Source of the DNA: Monoraphidium neglectum
Taxonomy: Eukaryota; Chlorophyta; Chlorophyceae; Sphaeropleales; Selenastraceae
NCBI RefSeq assembly: GCF_000611645.1
Contig: NW_014012454.1
Span: 1-16,123 of the forward strand
DNA: 16,123 nucleotides
Reading direction: 5' to 3'
Part shown: in pieces, positions 1 through 8,682 of the stretch
Layout of the letters: every line of letters begins with the position of its first letter
Numbering within the stretch: the stretch's first letter is position 1
The notes under the pieces: generated by a model
Told to the model about the DNA's origin: nothing
Database searches by the model: none
Seen by the model: only the letters and a program-made list of their open reading frames with translations
Made by a program: the position numbers and the translations under genes

Positions 1-259
1 GGTTGGGGCGCATGCGCACGCATTGTAGAAAAGATCTTGTGCGCATGCGGGGTTGCGTGCCTGCATGCTTGCTTGCCCGTGTATGCGGGCCCGTTGCACG
101 CTGTCGTGACATGTGCGTGCAGCATGCCGTGGCAGTGGGAGCGGCGATTGGCTGCTAGAAAGTGTGCCAGGCCGCCCTTTCTATGATTGTCATTTACCCA
201 ACTCACCTCCATCCCCCTAAACAACCCGCCTCCCCCCACATGGCCACCACCACCGCCAG
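1..259 (+). other. 3' part of a CRTISO intron
   Basis: I see no coding sequence here. The stretch ends in a long C-rich tract and a CAG (257-259) just before the first recognisable CRTISO exon, so it reads as the downstream part of an intron whose donor lies outside the window. An ATG at 240-242 is in frame with that exon, but CRTISO proteins have hundreds of residues before this point, so it is unlikely to be a start. Positions 8-48 contain GCATGC-rich inverted repeats. Confidence 0.6.
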
Positions 260-1792
260 CCTGGACCCCTCCCTGGCGCCTGACGGCCGCCACATCGTCC
301 ACGCCTTCACGCCAGACTGGGTGGACGCGTGGCAGGTGCGACAGTCGTGGGGGTGATGCTCGGGCCAGAGCGGGCCGTGTGTCACGCACGCCAGTTGCAT
401 GCCGCAGCCGGCGAGGCTGCAAATGCAACCCCTGAACCCACCGACAGTCGTACTCTCCACACACTTGGCCGCCCCTCCTCGTCCCCTACTCATCCGCCCC
501 TCCCTCCCCCCCAATTGATCAACCAGCCCGCCACCAGCCGCTACCCAGCCGCACCCCGCGCCCCTTGACACGTCGCATCCCCCCCCTCGCCGCAGGGCCT
601 GTCCCCCTCTGACTACGAGGCTGAGAAGGAGCGCGTGGCGGACGAGATTTGCGCGCGGCTGGAGTCCGTATTCCCGGGGCTGAGGGGCGCTATCGAGTTC
701 AGGGAGGTGAGGGGGAAGGCCTGGGTGTGTGTGTTCGTGAGGCATCGCAGCTGGCCTCAACACTGAAGGGAAAGGGGGTGTCCCAAGGGGAAACAGCGGC
801 GGATGCGTGGCAGGAGAGTGCCCACCAGCTGGGCCGCCGACAGCCCTGCGCATGTGGGTGGTACAGGGAGGCCGGCCGCCGCGAGCCCTGTGCCCTCCCA
901 AACCCAGCCCATGTCGAGCAGCGGCGTGGCCCCCCTCTCCCACCTGGTGGGCCCCTGACCCCGCCCCCCGTTGTCGCGCCCTTCATGCTGACACACACCC
1001 CCATCGCGCTCGCCTGTCCCTCACGCCGCATCCTCATGCCGCCACGTGAGTCCCCCCTCCCCAAATCAACAGCACACAATGCCACTGCCGACTAACCCCT
1101 GCCTCACCACACCCCTTCCCCCCACCAAATGCCAGGTGGGCACCCCCCGCACCCACCGGCGCTACCTCAATCGCGCCGACGGCACCTACGGCCCCATCCC
1201 CTCGCGCCGCCCCCTGGGCATGCTGTCGATGCCCTTCAACACTACCGACATCGACGGCCTCTACTGCGTCGGAGACAGCACCTTCCCGGGCCAGGTGCGC
1301 GCCCTGTGCTCTCTCACGCGGCCCGCGTCCAGGCCACGCATTTTGGCCGACTTTAGATCAATGCCCGAGCACTGGTTGATCAAGGGCAGCGGCTGGGCTG
1401 GGCTGCTCCAGGTCCTTTCGTTGGTGCTGCATGGCTCCGCCGATTTCTTGGTCTACTTAGCAACGCCCCTCATTGACTGGGCCCACGCCTGCACTTCTGC
1501 GACTGGTTTTACCAGCAACATCACTCGGCACGTTTTCAAGAGTTGCAACCGGACTCGCTCCCCTCGCCGCACCACCACCCCGCCTCGCCGCACTACCACC
1601 CCACCTCACCCAAGACTCTCCACCCCAAATCCCCCCACGCTCCTCCCCCCCCCAAAGGGCGTGAACGCGGTGGTGTTCAGCGGCTTTGGCTGCGCCCACC
1701 GCGTCGCGGTTGACCTGGGGATGGAGAAGGGCTGGCCCGTCGTGGACGCCGCGTACAAGGGGCTCCTGAGCCTCGTGCGCGACAGGTCGTGA
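260..1792 (+). CDS. CRTISO: Prolycopene isomerase (carotenoid isomerase), C-terminal exons only
   Basis: The product is an FAD-dependent plastid enzyme that converts poly-cis lycopene (prolycopene) to all-trans lycopene before cyclisation. I see four exons: 260-335, 596-706, 1136-1294 and 1658-1792, with stop TGA at 1790-1792. All introns are GT-AG and the phases match. The joined residues follow the CRTISO C-terminus in order: LDPSLAPDG, a block with [12 protein letters not shown], then [41 protein letters not shown], and [18 protein letters not shown]. The [13 protein letters not shown] segment is the C-terminal FAD-contacting part in this family. About 159 codons are present; the N-terminal dinucleotide-binding domain lies left of the window. 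The conserved FPGQ-GVNAV junction confirms that 1295-1657 is an intron although it is open in frame. CRTISO proper fits better than the looser CRTISO-like desaturase group because of the [16 protein letters not shown] block. That assignment rests on remembered family patterns. Confidence 0.92.
1562..1603 (+). repeat. Two-copy 21-bp tandem repeat in CRTISO intron
   Basis: Two 21-bp units beginning CCTCGCCGCAC lie back to back at 1562-1582 and 1583-1603, differing at two positions. They sit in the pyrimidine-rich 3' half of the last CRTISO intron, upstream of the AAG acceptor at 1655-1657. Confidence 0.7.
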
Positions 1793-2691
1793 TCCGTGAT
1801 CAGGTCTCCCCCGAGGTTGGGAAAACATGCGACCTCGTCAGGCGCCCTGAGCCGCACGGCGGACGGAGCGGCGGCGCCGCGTTCGCTGGGAGGGCTGCGC
1901 CGGGGGTGGTCCTGATCGCGGCAGCTTTCTTTGTGCAGCAGCGGCTGCGCTTTGCATTAGCATGACACGAGCCCACCGGTCCAGAGGTGACAAGATCGCA
2001 CGCACACCCGCCCACCAACAGCCGCCGCAGCGACTTACGCCGCGGCGATTTTGGCCTGCTTGTGAAGGGGTGGTGGCAAGCAGGGGTGGCCCAGCAAAAC
2101 CTTGTAGCAGCAGCTTGCCAGGGCCCTCCGCAGGCAGCGTTTTTTGTCCGTCTGTGCCGCTTGTGGCCTGGCATTTTTTGCAATGCATGCGCAAGGCTGC
2201 AGCGGAATCCATGTTGGTTCCAACTACGGGTGCCTTCCTAGGGGGGGGGCTGACGGGGTGGAGGGGCGTGGCAGTCTGGCTGGACGCCGCACGCTGTTAC
2301 AGCGTCGGAATGGGGGACCCACTGCCCAAACCCGAGGGGGCGGGGGGAAGCGGCTGCCGAGATGGGGGGCTAAACGAGCGGTGCATACCGTACCCTCTGG
2401 CACGAGTGCGGCTCGGCCACAGGAGGGCACTGCAACACGGGCCACGAGCCGCAGTGACAGCAGCGCCCAGGGATCCGTCTGCCCGTTGGCCAGAAACAGA
2501 TGAGAAAACGATCAAACCGAAGTGCGGCAGCAGAATCAACCCACATGCAGAAGCCCAGTTGGGGGCGGGTGCGTCGGGACACATTCTGAGCAGGTGAGGA
2601 GCCACAACCACCTGAAACAGCTCAAACAGCGAGCGCAAGAAACCACACAGCGCGTGCCAGGATGCAGCGGCACGAGATCAGATCGGACAGA
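1793..2691. other. Convergent 3' region between CRTISO and the kinase-SDR gene
   Basis: The two flanking genes end toward each other here, so this stretch should hold both 3' UTRs. Open frames exist on both strands, including one of 211 codons on + at 1962-2597, but none resembles a known protein and they overlap each other in several frames. I see no RNA gene or mobile element. Confidence 0.6.
2297..2301 (-). terminator. Possible TGTAA polyadenylation signal
   Basis: TGTAA on the minus strand (TTACA on +) lies about 390 bases past the stop of the kinase-SDR gene. TGTAA is the usual polyadenylation signal of chlorophyte nuclear genes. The match is only five bases, so the call rests on position. 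I found no TGTAA on the + strand after the CRTISO stop. Confidence 0.35.
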
Positions 2692-5600
2692 TCAGATCAC
2701 TTGCTCCCTCGGCCGTATCACCACGTCGTTCACCTCCATGTGCGGCGGCGCGGCCAGGCACCACACCACCGCCCGCGCCACGTCAGCAGGCTCCAGCGGC
2801 GTGATGCGGCCGATGGCCGCCGCCGCCGCCGCGTCGTCCCCAAAGGCGCGCACCTTGAAGAACTCCGTGTCGACCAGGCCGGGGGATATGCCAGACACGC
2901 GCAGGGGGACGCCCGCCGCGCGCGCCTTGGGTAGGCACAGAGGGAGGCGGGTTGCCGCGGCCGGCCGGGTTGGGGGAGGGGGTGGGATCGGGCAGTTGTT
3001 GGCGGGGAGACACGGCGCGGACTACACAGTGGCGGGGCGGTCGAGGCCGCTGGCGAGCGCGCAGCGCACCCTGCGGCCCAGGAGCAGTGCACAAACCCCC
3101 TGTCTCTTCAGCCACAAAGCCAAAGGTTGCCCGCCGCCCCTCTGCATCCTTGCTAGCTACGAACACTGCTGCCCCAGCCCCCCGCCTGCCCTCGTCGCCT
3201 GAAAGCGGGCTGTGCCGCCGCCCCCCCCCAAACCCCTGAACCCGCGCGCCGCCACGCACCTCCTGCCGCAGGCCGTCTGTGACGGCGCGCACCCCAAACT
3301 TGGTAGCTGCAAAGAAGCTGCCGCCCGCCCCCGCGTCTGGGATGCGGTGGCCGCTGAGGCCGACCATGTTGATGATGTGGCCCCACTCCCCGCGCCGCCG
3401 CATGTCCCGCACGACCTCGCGTGAAGTCATGCAGCCGCCCAGCAGGTTTGTGGACACCATCTCTACCCAGCTGCTGGTGTTGCCGTCAAACAGCGACGCG
3501 TTGCTGCGGATGAAGGGGCGCGGGGTTGGTGTGTGTGGCAATGTGTGGAGTTGTGCACAGGTTTGTATGTGTGTAATTGTGTGTGCGCGCGTGCGTGTGT
3601 GTATGTGTGTGCACGCGCGCACACACGCGCGTGCACTAGCCATCACTGGGGCAAGCGCTTGATGGACAATGTGCGATGAGAGTTCAGACGGCGGCACGCC
3701 CCAGCCTCAGTTTCAACCCCAGCCGCTATCTGCAGACCAGAGCCCGCGGGCCCGCCTCGCCTTGGCCCTGCCTCGCCCCGCCCCGCCTTGCCCCAAGTCA
3801 GCCCCCATGCGCCCCCGCTCACTTGCGCGACAGGCCCGCGTTGTTCACGAGGACGTCGATGCCGCGGTCGGGCCACCGCTTGAGCACGATGCGCGGCAGC
3901 GCCTGGCGGCCCGGGAGAGAGGGGGTGGGGGTCGGGGTCGGGGTGGGGTGTGAGGGGCGGCGTTGAGGGTGCGTGGTGTGATGTGACAGGGGACCCCGAG
4001 CAGCCGCGCTGCGTGCAGCTGCTGCTGCGACCACTGCGCGCCACCGTCCAGCGGATTGGATCGTGGCCGCCCGTTGAACGCGGCCTGCAAATGGAACCGC
4101 AGGCTGTGGTGCGCGCTCGGGCGCCCCGACACCCTCGACGCGCGTCAGTCGCGCGTCGCACCCGCGCCTCCCGCGGCGCCGCCCTTGCGCTGCCTGCACC
4201 GCATCGCCTGCACTCCGGATGGCGGAGCGGCGTCCTGACGCGCGCAAAGGCGTGAATTTCATGTCCCTGCCTTCCTCACCCCCATGGACACCCTCCACCC
4301 CTTTGGCCCCCCCCTGCCCCCCCTTCCCCCGGTTACTCACAATCACATGCGCCCCAGCCAACCCCACCTGAACCTCCGCCTCCTTGGTGACGTCACACAC
4401 CACCGGCAGGAAGTCCACCGCCTGCAGCCCCACCCCCGGCCCCAGCATGAGCCGCTGCAGCTCCTCGAGCCGCTCGCGCCGCCGCGCCACCGCGACGACG
4501 CGCATGCCTGGCAGGTGAGGCAGTGCGGCGTCAGCCAAGCAGCCCGTTCGCGCACACTAGGCCAAAGAGCCGCACATTTGAACATGTACACCTGACAATG
4601 CGTGAAGTTGCACTCAACACTCAGACTTCAGCCCCAATCGCAGTAGTGTCGGCGTCGAGCACCTTCCGCGCCACAGTGCCCAATAGGCACACGCGCATGC
4701 ATGGGCGCCACGCGTGTGCATGAAGCGCTGCGCACGTGCATACGCGCCACGAGTGTGCGTGAGCGCGCCGCTCACCCGCACGGCCCAGCGCCTCGCACAC
4801 CGCCCAGCCGATGCCGGAGGACGCCCCGGTCACCAGCGCCACCCTGCCGCGCCACCGCTCCAGGCCCGCCGCAAGGTCAGCCGCAGCCGCCGGGATCGCC
4901 GGCTCTGGGGCCGCTGCCGCTACTACTGCCGCCACGTGCTGCTGCTGCTGCTGCTGCTGGCTTGGGTGCGCGCGCGCCGACGACGGCGCCGACGACGCCT
5001 GCTGAGCAGCGCCCACACCGCCGCCCGCCGCCGGGGCCCCGACCGGCGCGCTGCCCGTTGTGGTGCCGCCGTCTGTGGTCGCCACTGACGCCGCCACAGC
5101 CGCCTCGTCCTCCTCCACGTCCTCCTCAACCTCTCCCTGCGTCAGGGGTGCATGGGATGACGGTCGGCCAGTGCGCCCAGCAAGGCCGCCAATGCACTTG
5201 CACTTGCGAGAGCATGCCGAAAGCGGCACCCTCCTCTTTGCCTCGGCTTCGCGCGACCTCAGATCGACCCAGATGAGAGATCCCGCCCACCTCGTCCTCG
5301 AGGATGACCTTCTCTGGCACGTGCCCCGGCTCCGCCTCAAGCCCCTGCGGCGGGCACCATGGTCGCGCTTGGGACCCACACGTGCTCGCAAGCACAGCTG
5401 CCGCCTCAACCCCTCCCAGCTCCCTTGAATGCGGCAAGGCGAAAAAGGGCCCAGCCCCCGCGCGAACCGCCCCGCCACAGTCATGACTCACCAGCGCCGC
5501 GCGCCGCGCGATGCGCGCCAGCTGCTCTGCGGTGCTGTCCAGGTCGTCGTTGATCAGCAGGTAGTCGTACAGCCCCTTCTCATTCAGGCTCGTGATCTCC

Positions 5601-6945
5601 CCTTTGGCAGCCCCCAGGCGCCGCTGCAGGTCAGCCTCGCCGCCGCCTTGCTCGCCGCCGCCGCCTGGCTCGCCGCCCTCGTCGCCACCGGCCACGGCGT
5701 CGCGCCCGGCGCGCAGGCGGCGCTCCAGCTCCTCCAGGCTGGGCGGCGCGACAAACACAAATATGGCGGGCATTTCGCTGGCGCGCACCTGCGCGGGGCA
5801 AAGGCAACGTAGCGGGTGCAGGATGGCGACGTGTAACGCTGTTGCGACCCATGGGATGCCCATGATTTCCCAGCCGCACGCGTCAGCTGGCGAGCTTAGC
5901 TGGACCCGTCATGCCCTGGCATAAGATTCAAGGGGCTGCGCGGTGCCGGCACGCTGGCAAAGCGCCGCTTTTATCTTTCCGCACCCTCCCCTCCCGCCTC
6001 CGCCCCCACCTGCCGCGCGCCCTGCACGTCGATGTCGAGCACCGCCACGCGCCCCTCCGCCCGCAGCGCCTCCACGGCGTCGCGCCGCGTGCCGTACAGG
6101 GCGCCATGCACCTCGGCGTGCTCCAGGAACTCGCCGCGCGCGATCGCCGCCATCACGGCCTCCTTGGGCGCGAAAACGTAGTCGACGCCATTCTTGGTTT
6201 TGTGTTTGGGAGGAGAGGGGTTGCGGCGGTCTTTGCAAGAGCCGGTGCACTACACAGCGGCGGCACCTGGCGCGGGGAAGGAGGCGGGGGCGGGCAAGAG
6301 CAATGCCTGCCGACCGACGGGAGGAGCACGCACAGCATGCGCGCCGACACCTGCACGCATGTGCATGCGTGCCACTATGATACGCGCATACGTGCGAGTC
6401 TGATGTGACGACACCGGCGACCCATGCCCGAGCGCCCCTCTCGCACGAGCCCGGCCCCACCTGCTCGCCCAGCCTCGGCGCGCGTGTGGTGGTTGACACG
6501 CTCAGGCGGTATCTCTCAGGGTCAGCGGACAGCAGCCTGGAGACGAGGGTGCCCTTGCCGACGCCTGCGTATGGCGCAGCATTCAGGCATCGTCGCTCGC
6601 CAGTCGCGGCGACAGCGGACGGCCGCCTGCACCTGGCGCGGTCTGGATCCGTGCCGCAAGAGAGCCGCGCCAAACAGCAGCAACGTGCGAGGTCCTAGGC
6701 ACGGCGCATCGCGCTGCATGATTGCTCAAACACGGTCTCCATCGACAAGGCAGCATCAGAACACCCCCCGAACGCTGATCGATCGGGCGAGTGACTCTGC
6801 GCCGTGATCAACGCGAACCCCACTTACCGGAAGGCCCCACCACGATCAAGGCCTTAGGCTCCCCTCCTGAGCTGATCCCCTGCTCGTCGGCCTGCTGTGG
6901 CACCTGCCCCTCCACCGCAGCCTGCGTGCTTTGCTCTGCGCCCAT
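2692..6945 (-). CDS. Guanylate kinase / short-chain dehydrogenase fusion protein
   Basis: Ten exons, in transcript order: 6945-6828, 6564-6461, 6192-6010, 5788-5492, 5344-5291, 5136-4776, 4507-4368, 3902-3823, 3503-3260 and 2925-2692. Every junction is GT-AG and every phase matches (1,0,0,0,0,1,0,2,0), giving one frame of about 604 residues ending at TGA 2694-2692. Residues 1-235 are a guanylate kinase, about 236-340 a low-complexity linker, and about 345-604 a DHRS11-like SDR. Exon 6 carries the linker and the SDR nucleotide-binding motif, has no Met, and joins exon 5 in phase, so the SDR has no start of its own in the spliced message. An acidic run crosses the exon 5/6 junction (ILEDE then GEVEEDVEEDE), which also argues for one protein. 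The start at 6945 is the last Met before the kinase core. Met codons at 7020 and 7083 are in frame upstream and could add a targeting peptide. Two separate genes remain possible without transcript data. Confidence 0.78.
3527..3635 (+). repeat. TG/CG alternating repeat with inverted CA arm, in an SDR intron
   Basis: A run of alternating purine-pyrimidine bases (TGTG, then GCGCGC, then CACAC) lies in the intron 3504-3822, close to its 3' end on the minus strand. The + strand switches from TG-rich to CA-rich near 3610, so the two halves are partly complementary. It is intronic and does not interrupt the coding frame. Confidence 0.75.
4937..4960 (-). repeat. CAG trinucleotide repeat coding for a Gln run in the linker
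   Basis: Seven consecutive CAG codons on the minus strand, following a Ser codon, code for Gln at about residues 312-318 of the fusion linker. They are followed by His and an Ala/Val-rich stretch. Pure trinucleotide runs like this vary in length between strains. Confidence 0.85.
5291..6945 (-). other. Guanylate kinase half of the fusion (exons 1-5)
   Basis: This half should phosphorylate GMP (and dGMP) to GDP with ATP. Visible motifs are the P-loop GPSGVGKGT at residues 37-45, split by intron 1 after the first base of the second Gly codon; STTTRAPRLGE of the GMP-binding lobe near 65-73; NGVDYVF (75-81); EFLEHAEVHGALYGT (95-109); VLDIDVQGARQVR (125-137); AIFVFVAPPSLEELERRL (143-160); and YLLINDDLDSTAEQL near the end, residues 211-225. 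The whole fold is present. A Gly/Glu-rich insert of roughly 25 residues follows LERRLRAGRD, where relatives have a short turn before the conserved LQRRL (189-193). Residues 1-30 are polar and Gln-rich. Exon 5 (GLEAEPGHVPEK and an acidic end) lies past the usual kinase C-terminus and forms the start of the linker. Confidence 0.93.
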
Positions 6946-8038
6946 CGCTTTAGGTTGCAACGTCAAAACTGAAAGCAGATGCAAACCGATAAGGCGTGGA
7001 AATGTGAAAGTTACGTCCATCCGCCCACCATCGATTTGCACAGGCAGCCTGCGAAGCTGCACTGCGGCGCTACTGATAACCATCCATTACCTCACCAACC
7101 GACAGCCAGGACCAGTAGCCGGGGACAAGCACACATCTGAGCAGACAAGCACGCTGTTCTCGTGCTCTCCGCATCCATGCAGGGGCCCGTCATGCTGTAT
7201 GTGCCATGAGGCGTGGCAAGCATAATCGCCAGCTCGGCAGCCGCGTTGAAGGTCATGCCTGAGCGCAAAGACTGCCCACAGCGCCCGCAGCAATCTCGCT
7301 CGCTTTATGCCCAGGACAGTTTGCCTGTGACACGGCCTGCATATCAATTCCCAGTACCCCACCCACCGTCAATAAATCCCGATCGCATCCCTTCAATAAC
7401 CACTGGGCGATGCTCAAACAGCCCCGTACATTCTGCCTGCACCAGTGTGGCGGGCTCTTGCCCCATGCAGTAAGATCCGCATTTCTTGTGAAGGTTTCAA
7501 GGCATTCTAAACCCTCTGGAGTGTGCTTGGATCTTGGGCAGTCATGTACACAAGGCAGACTGCTGGTAGGCTAAGGGCACTGGACACGTAGACACAGGCA
7601 CGGGCCTTTCAGCGGAAGCGTTTATGCTCCTACAATAGCATTACATGTTCCGCAATACGAGCAGCAAAACTGACGGGCGTCGCTGCACGCACTCTTCGCG
7701 GGACACACCTGTGGACTCAAGTCGCCCACCTGAAAGGACGCGTGAGCGCAAGACGAAGGACCCAACACAGTCAAATTGTGAGGCGCCTGAGGACAATGGT
7801 GCACAGCAGTGAGTGTGAACATGGTGTGTGCGCAGTCACTGGCATGCGCACGGGGCGGATGCAAGCGCAGCAGTCTCCCACGACAGCCACAAAGGGCTGA
7901 CTTGGGTGCATGGTAGAGGGCTGACGCCAACCCCGAATAGAGCGATGGCTGCTGGCAAGTGTGACGCCTGGAACTGCAAAAAATACATGCGTTTGTGAAG
8001 TGGCAGGAGAATGCCGGAGTGCCCACGTGCAGCACTGA

Positions 8039-8043
8039 TTACA
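8039..8043 (-). terminator. Possible TGTAA polyadenylation signal of the P450 gene
   Basis: TGTAA on the minus strand lies about 640 bases past the P450 stop, a plausible 3' UTR length for a chlorophyte. A second copy is at 7641-7645. The motif is short and could occur by chance. Confidence 0.3.
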
Positions 8044-8273
8044 CCCGCCCTGGCCCACGAAATCCCGCTCAAGTGCCGTCCTTCCCGCATTCGGGGGGCC
8101 ATGAGGCAGGTCAAGTGAGCCTTTTGCAAGAATTTGACCAGGCCCGCAAAGCAGTCTCGCATGAGACCTTATGAAAATCCCAGGACAAGGTGATTTGGTT
8201 TGGTGATTTGGTGGACGTCGGAGAACCCTGATTCAACAACTGCCTGCGTCTAGAACTTATTCCCCCATGTGGG

Positions 8274-8337
8274 TCCATGCTCCAGGCCGCCATGTGTACG
8301 CGGCCTCCATGCTCCAGGCCGCCATGTGTACGCGGCC
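8274..8337. repeat. Perfect 32-bp tandem duplication
   Basis: Two identical 32-bp units, each starting TCCATGCTCCAGG and ending GTACGCGGCC, lie at 8274-8305 and 8306-8337. A third copy begins with TCC and then diverges. Each unit contains GGCCGC and GCGGCC, complementary to each other, so each could fold. It lies in the presumed P450 3' UTR. Confidence 0.9.
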
Positions 8338-8682
8338 TCCAAATGCGCGGCAAAGGTGCTCGAATCACGTTGACGCATAGGCTGAGGGCACCACAAAGAT
8401 TCCCTTCTTGCTGGACAGCGTGAAGGTCTGTGTCCATGTGTAGTGACCAGGTGGAAAGGTGGCCAGGTGATGAGGTGACTGGTGCGAATGTTGCTTGATG
8501 GGAAAGGGGGGGGGGTAGCTGGCAGCATGTCGCCTTCTCGAGAATGATGTGCGGTATGCATAGGAAGGTGGGCGCACATTTGGCCACCACACAAGAGTGC
8601 GTGCAAGCGAGACGCCTACGCTGACAGAAGGGAGGCCTAACACCCGCAGCCTTGTCCCGATCAGATGAGCCGCGCCGCCGCC

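Larger units (their letters stand above)
2692..5136 (-). other. DHRS11-like SDR half of the fusion (exons 6-10)
   Basis: This half is a classical short-chain dehydrogenase/reductase closest in pattern to DHRS11, an NADP-dependent reductase. It shows TGASSGIG (residues 355-362) for the cofactor, an Arg-rich stretch VVAVARRRERLEEL typical of NADP(H) preference, CDVT (410-413), NNAG (439-442), the catalytic-region Asn in STNLLG (465), GHII...LSGHRIPD, K514, DGLRQE, ISPGLVDTEFF (541-551), and a C-terminus IRPREQVI like the RPTEQVT end of DHRS11. The residue four before K514 is Phe 510 (codon TTT), where the family has the catalytic Tyr. By alignment the catalytic Ser is Gly 494, although another Ser is two residues on. 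The Asn and Lys of the tetrad remain. The fold is secure; redox activity is doubtful. Confidence 0.9.
6946..8682. other. Spacer: P450 3' UTR and promoter/5' UTR of the kinase-SDR gene
   Basis: Both flanking genes are on the minus strand, so this stretch should contain the P450 3' UTR (right) and the promoter and leader of the kinase-SDR gene (left). Positions 6946-7083 are an open extension of the kinase frame. Open frames at 8111-8686 (191 codons) and 7622-8035 (137 codons) on the minus strand match nothing I know. I see no RNA gene. Confidence 0.55.

Noticed and set aside
203..943. A 246-codon minus-strand open frame
   Set aside because: It lies antisense to two CRTISO exons and their introns, has low-complexity Gly/Arg/Pro composition, and matches no family. 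High GC content gives long chance frames throughout this window.
1962..2597. A 211-codon plus-strand open frame in the convergent region
   Set aside because: No recognisable motif, overlapping open frames on both strands, and a position fitting 3' UTRs.
2783..3697. A 304-codon minus-strand open frame covering much of the SDR
   Set aside because: It reads through introns: the TG-repeat part and the segment after DGLRQE are not SDR-like, while the spliced model restores the family pattern.
7622..8035. A Cys-rich 137-codon minus-strand open frame
   Set aside because: The Cys spacing shows no regular zinc-finger or disulfide pattern, and there is no homology that I recognise.
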